Assembly: GCA_028673005.1 (NCBI GenBank)
Contig: CM054118.1
Coordinates: 60,011,401 to 60,075,400, forward strand
Source: Tanypteryx hageni
Lineage: Eukaryota > Arthropoda > Insecta > Odonata > Petaluridae
Length of the DNA stretch: 64,000 nucleotides
Direction of reading: 5' to 3'
The notes below the pieces were generated by a model. It was given only the letters and a program-made list of their open reading frames with translations, had not been told where the DNA came from and did not search any database. A program made the translations under genes and the position numbers. Below are positions 62,690-64,000 of the stretch, piece after piece; position 1 is the first letter of the stretch; every line of letters begins with the position of its first letter.

Positions 62690-63290
62690 AAAAGCGTCAG
62701 CGTCGAAGCCTGCTCTTAAAATCAGCCCCATCACGCGGCAGCCAACCATCAACTGTTTCACGCACCCTTTTAGCGCTGGGATTCGTAACGAACGGGGTCC
62801 GGAAAATATTCCCGCGGCTTTAATAATGCCTTGCGCGAACGAGACAAAGTAGCCATACGGGAATGAGCAGCGTAAAATCTTCATCGAATAATGATAATCA
62901 CGATTCGAGCGTTAATGCACGCCATTAATAGGACCTTCAAAAATCACGGGGATGTTATTCCGAGAGAAGACAGAATATTTAAGGAGACCCGTGGTGGAGC
63001 ATGTCTGTCCTGCGAGGATACGCCTCAACTTCAAACCGCCGTCAAAACACATTCTCTCAGCGTTGGAATGGGAGGCGACACAAATTTTTTAACGGTCTCG
63101 GTCTGCACTCGATCTTTCTCGGCAGCGAATCCGTGTCTCCTCGTTACGGAATGGTTACCACGTCCGCCTGAGTCACGATGGCGAAGGAGAGCGATACGAT
63201 GTATGGAGAAGGAAGGCGAGTTCCAGGATGGATGCCAATTTCTATGCGAACCGTTGGCATTATGGAGCTTTATAAAGGTCCATTAAACCC
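62690..63290 (+). other. GC-richer block with a 131-codon frame
   Basis: Composition rises to near 50% GC. A plus-strand frame from 62891 to 63286 (MIITIRALMHAINRTFKNHG…) is open for 131 codons and contains six Cys residues, but shows no domain that I know. The opposite strand at 62609-62884 is also open. Possibilities are an exon, a conserved regulatory element or chance in GC-rich DNA. I see no convincing splice sites. Confidence 0.25.
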
Positions 63291-64000
63291 TAATTTATCC
63301 TTCCCAATGATGAAGAGTTGAGTGAGAACGTTAGCTGTTTGGATATATTTTTATTCGCAGTGATATGGAATGAAAACTCAATTAGATCCGAATTATCCTG
63401 GACAAGGTCTGAGACGAGCGAGGTCGAGATAATAAGAGAAACTGTTTTAAAAGTGTAAACCTACGCCAAACATGCTGCTTCGGTCTCATTTAGACGCACG
63501 ATGATGGCATTTATTGCATCTCCAAACAAGAAGAAAGCTAACATTTAACTAATGTCATATTTCATAATTTGAAATTATGATAGCGTAATATGTTGCATTT
63601 TAATTTTTTTATAAATTCCGTTGCACTTTTTACTCGTAGCTTTATTCTCAGATGTGCTACCTTTATGTTGCCCGTTTTTGTATTTTTAATCTCCTATTAT
63701 ATTATAAGAGTTAGTATTTTGCTTTTAAAAATATTATACCACATTCTGATATTTTCTCCTATTAGTTGACATATTAATACGGGCAGAAAAAATTTTCAAT
63801 GGATTTTGTTTTGTAAGAGTAAGAGTTCCTTCCAGTAATGAAAGAGAGTAATGAGACCAGACGCATACGTATGCGAGAAAGTTTGTGCAATGTTAATTGT
63901 ACCGATTTTTTGCTTAAATATATTGACACAATGAATTTGATACGGTATACACAAAACACTTGGATTTAATAAAAAATGTTAACCTATTAAATTTGAAAAT
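63291..64000. other. No gene seen
   Basis: AT-rich DNA to the end of the window. Confidence 0.5.

Noticed and set aside
1..64000. CRISPR array, rRNA genes, bacterial operons or phage genes
   Set aside because: No regularly spaced repeats, no rRNA signatures and no dense gene arrangement. The splice sites, SINEs and LINEs show eukaryotic DNA.

Overview
The window looks like AT-rich intergenic and intronic DNA from an arthropod, most likely an insect. It has no bacterial gene density. Coding sequence occurs only as short exons bounded by GT/AG splice sites. Most recognisable content is eukaryotic mobile DNA: hAT, pogo/Tigger and Transib DNA transposons, LINEs of types common in insects, and a tRNA-derived SINE. 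I cannot name the species.

The only clear host coding locus is a pair of same-strand paralogues encoding a Neuralized homology repeat (NHR) domain. Copy A (exons between 40994 and 42194) is intact, with four exons, matching splice phases and a poly(A) signal. Copy B (56028-57308) has the same exon layout but carries frameshifts and a degraded third exon. Both are preceded by a repeated unit of about 0.5-0.6 kb (39300-39895, 39896-40420 and 55180-55790). That unit holds an upstream exon whose splice donor is in phase with the first NHR exon. The locus is therefore a local duplication of at least exon plus NHR gene, with partial decay. Two other short ORFs (44030-44281 and 57600-57826), one downstream of each copy, may be related to each other.

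Region by region. 1-9.8 kb: non-coding, with an (AT)n run, a SINE fragment, a hAT-like element and a perfect 90-bp palindrome at 6479-6568. 9.8-11.1 kb: a minus-strand Transib-like (RAG1-core-related) transposase relic whose catalytic centre is deleted. 11.1-25.7 kb: nearly featureless, with a GC-richer island at 17.2-17.5 kb, a small hairpin and one pogo-like end. 25.7-26.5 kb: two in-phase exons of an unrecognised gene and a foldback element built around tRNA-like sequence. 27-39 kb: a cluster of nested hAT, SINE, Tigger and TIR elements. 39.3-44.3 kb and 55.2-57.8 kb: the NHR locus. 45.7-48.2 kb: a hAT MITE with target duplication and a LINE 3' end. 48-55 kb: polypurine/polypyrimidine tracts and a second long SINE copy. 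58-61 kb: a decayed minus-strand LINE with endonuclease and start of reverse transcriptase, interrupted by plus-strand exon-like sequence with a poly(A) signal. 61-64 kb: nothing firm.

All identifications come from reading the sequence. Family names rest on remembered conserved motifs and were not searched.
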